A DNA stretch of 64,000 bases from Desulfosarcina ovata subsp. ovata (GTDB taxonomy: Bacteria; Desulfobacterota; Desulfobacteria; Desulfobacterales; Desulfosarcinaceae). The DNA lies in contig NZ_AP021879.1 in NCBI RefSeq assembly GCF_009689005.1, positions 2,852,001 through 2,916,000 on the forward strand. Direction: 5' to 3'. Position numbers and translations under genes: made by a program. The notes beneath the pieces were generated by a model. That model saw only the letters and a list, made by a program, of their open reading frames with translations, made no database searches and had not been told where the DNA came from. Positions 62,939 to 64,000 of this stretch are shown here, piece after piece (within the stretch, counting starts at the first letter, position 1; every line of letters starts with the position of its first letter).

Positions 62939-62995
62939 TCTCAAATACTCCTTTCATTGTGAATTTTCTCAAAATACGTTTGTTTTCAACAATTC

Positions 62996-64000
62996 TTAGG
63001 CGTTCAATGGATTCGCATCCATTTTTGCGGGCGACAGCGCCACGGCACAGACTTTCAGCTCCGGAATCGCGCATACGGGGTCCAGCGCGGCATGGGTCAG
63101 CCGGTTGGCCGCCGCCGCTGCGAAATGAAAGGGGATGAACACGGTTCCCGGCATAATGGCTGGCGTCAATGTGGCCCGTGCCTGGATCGTCCCCCGGCGC
63201 GAACGGATGCTCAGCATCTCTCCATTGACAACACCCAGGCGCAAGGCATCCGAATCGGCGATTTCGATCCGGCATTCCGGCGCCCGCTCGTTCAAATCGT
63301 CACTCTTCATGGTCATGGTGCCGGTATGATAGTGGTAAAGCAGGCGGCCCGTGGTCAGGGTAAACGGAAAATCGTCATCCGGCGTTTCAGCCGGGGGAAT
63401 AAATTCGACCGCATGAAATTTCCCCAGTCCGGAGGTGAACTTTCCGATGTGCAGCACCGGTGTTCCTGGATGGTCGTCCGTGGGACATGGCCAGACCAGT
63501 CCGTCGGCATCGATACGGTGGTAGGAAATGCCGCCATAGGATGGTGTCACTCGGCTGATTTCATCGAACACCGCCTCGGCATCGGCGTATTCCATGGGTA
63601 CCCCCATGCGGGTTGCCAAGGCCGAGGTGATTGACCAGTCATCACGGGCCTCACCCGGCGGCGGGACGGCCGGACGAATCCGCTGGACTTTGCGTTCCGT
63701 GTTGGTGAAGGTTCCCGCTTTCTCAGCGAAACAGGTGGCGGGGAAGACAACATCGGCCAACCGGGCCGTTTCGCTCAGGAAAATGTCCTGAACCACAAAA
63801 AAGTCAAGGTTTTGAAGGCTTTTTTGCACATGGTTCAGGTCCGGATCCGAAACCATGGGATTCTCGCCAATGATGTAAAGGGCTTTGATGTCGCCTGTTA
63901 ACGCCATTGGAATCATCTCCGTGGCCTTCAATCCCATCTTCTCGGACAGGTGGGTGGTGTTCCAGGCGGCCTCCATTTTTTGGGCAGCGGCTGTATCCGT
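62996..64000 (-). CDS. fdhA: Formate dehydrogenase-type molybdopterin oxidoreductase, C-terminal part
   Basis: The frame is open to the window edge, so only the last ~335 residues are seen. MPT-binding segment (LYIIGENPMVSDPDLNHV, DIFLSETARLADVVFPAT, FTNTERKVQRI) and the C-terminal molybdopterin dinucleotide domain (TLTTGRLLYHYHTGTMT, GVVNGEMLSIRSRRG, FHFAAAAANRLT) are typical of FdhA/FdhF. The active-site Cys/Sec and the N-terminal [4Fe-4S] site lie outside the window. Upstream of mvhD-HTH on the same strand. Confidence 0.9.
   Translation of the reverse strand, partial: TDTAAAQKMEAAWNTTHLSEKMGLKATEMIPMALTGDIKALYIIGENPMVSDPDLNHVQKSLQNLDFFVVQDIFLSETARLADVVFPATCFAEKAGTFTNTERKVQRIRPAVPPPGEARDDWSITSALATRMGVPMEYADAEAVFDEISRVTPSYGGISYHRIDADGLVWPCPTDDHPGTPVLHIGKFTSGLGKFHAVEFIPPAETPDDDFPFTLTTGRLLYHYHTGTMTMKSDDLNERAPECRIEIADSDALRLGVVNGEMLSIRSRRGTIQARATLTPAIMPGTVFIPFHFAAAAANRLTHAALDPVCAIPELKVCAVALSPAKMDANPLNA

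Overview
The window looks like a chromosome segment of a GC-rich, strictly anaerobic sulfate-reducing deltaproteobacterium of the Desulfosarcina/Desulfococcus (Desulfobacteraceae) kind. This is inferred from family content: heterodisulfide-reductase (Hdr) and MvhD electron-transfer modules linked to a formate dehydrogenase, a c-heme sensor kinase, many PAS/GGDEF two-component proteins, archaemetzincin, a double-cubane-cluster protein, and oxygen-defence genes (peroxiredoxin, catalase, bacterioferritin). No rRNA or tRNA gene was seen.

Layout. 1-6.2 kb: housekeeping genes (tail of a cysteine synthase/CysRS-like fusion, ferredoxin, ogt, tsaD, purM), with a possible tiny selenoprotein between purM and its terminator. 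6.5-11.2 kb: a YjiM-type double-cubane protein, a decayed formate/nitrite channel gene and three envelope proteins. 11.3-20.8 kb: a c-di-GMP/two-component block. One of its genes (GGDEF-REC-HD-GYP) has been cut by an IS110/IS1111-type element and by an ISL3 element, and a 145-bp palindromic repeat forms its 3' end. 21-29 kb: the high-affinity phosphate operon pstSCAB with a degenerate Fic-like gene and a cyclic-nucleotide-binding protein, then a secreted phytase-like protein. 29.3-33.3 kb: oxidative-stress genes. 33.5-36.1 kb: an overlapping AAA ATPase/effector pair that resembles two-gene phage-defence systems, and a methyltransferase. 36.3-41.3 kb: ftsK, RNase J, plsC.

42-64 kb is the most unusual part: a redox-signalling and electron-bifurcation locus. 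It holds a Rossmann-PAS histidine kinase, a sigma-54 NtrC-type regulator, archaemetzincin, a lipoyl-lysine-less GcvH-like protein, a receiver-like protein without its phospho-acceptor Asp, HdrA fused to a GltD/NfnB-like NAD(P)H module, MvhD, an FrhB-like subunit, a second giant HdrA carrying an intact two-component receiver domain inside it, HdrC, HdrB, a c-heme sensor kinase, a receiver-kinase hybrid, an MvhD-HTH fusion and the C-terminal part of a formate dehydrogenase. Two -24/-12 promoters drive the GcvH-like gene and the Hdr operon. I infer a formate/NAD(P)H/ferredoxin-linked Hdr complex whose synthesis, and perhaps activity, is set by phosphorelay; the receiver inside HdrA closely resembles that of the neighbouring NtrC regulator.

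Throughout the window, palindromic elements sit on or within a few bases of stop codons. One 145-bp family occurs twice with base changes that preserve its perfect terminal inverted repeats.
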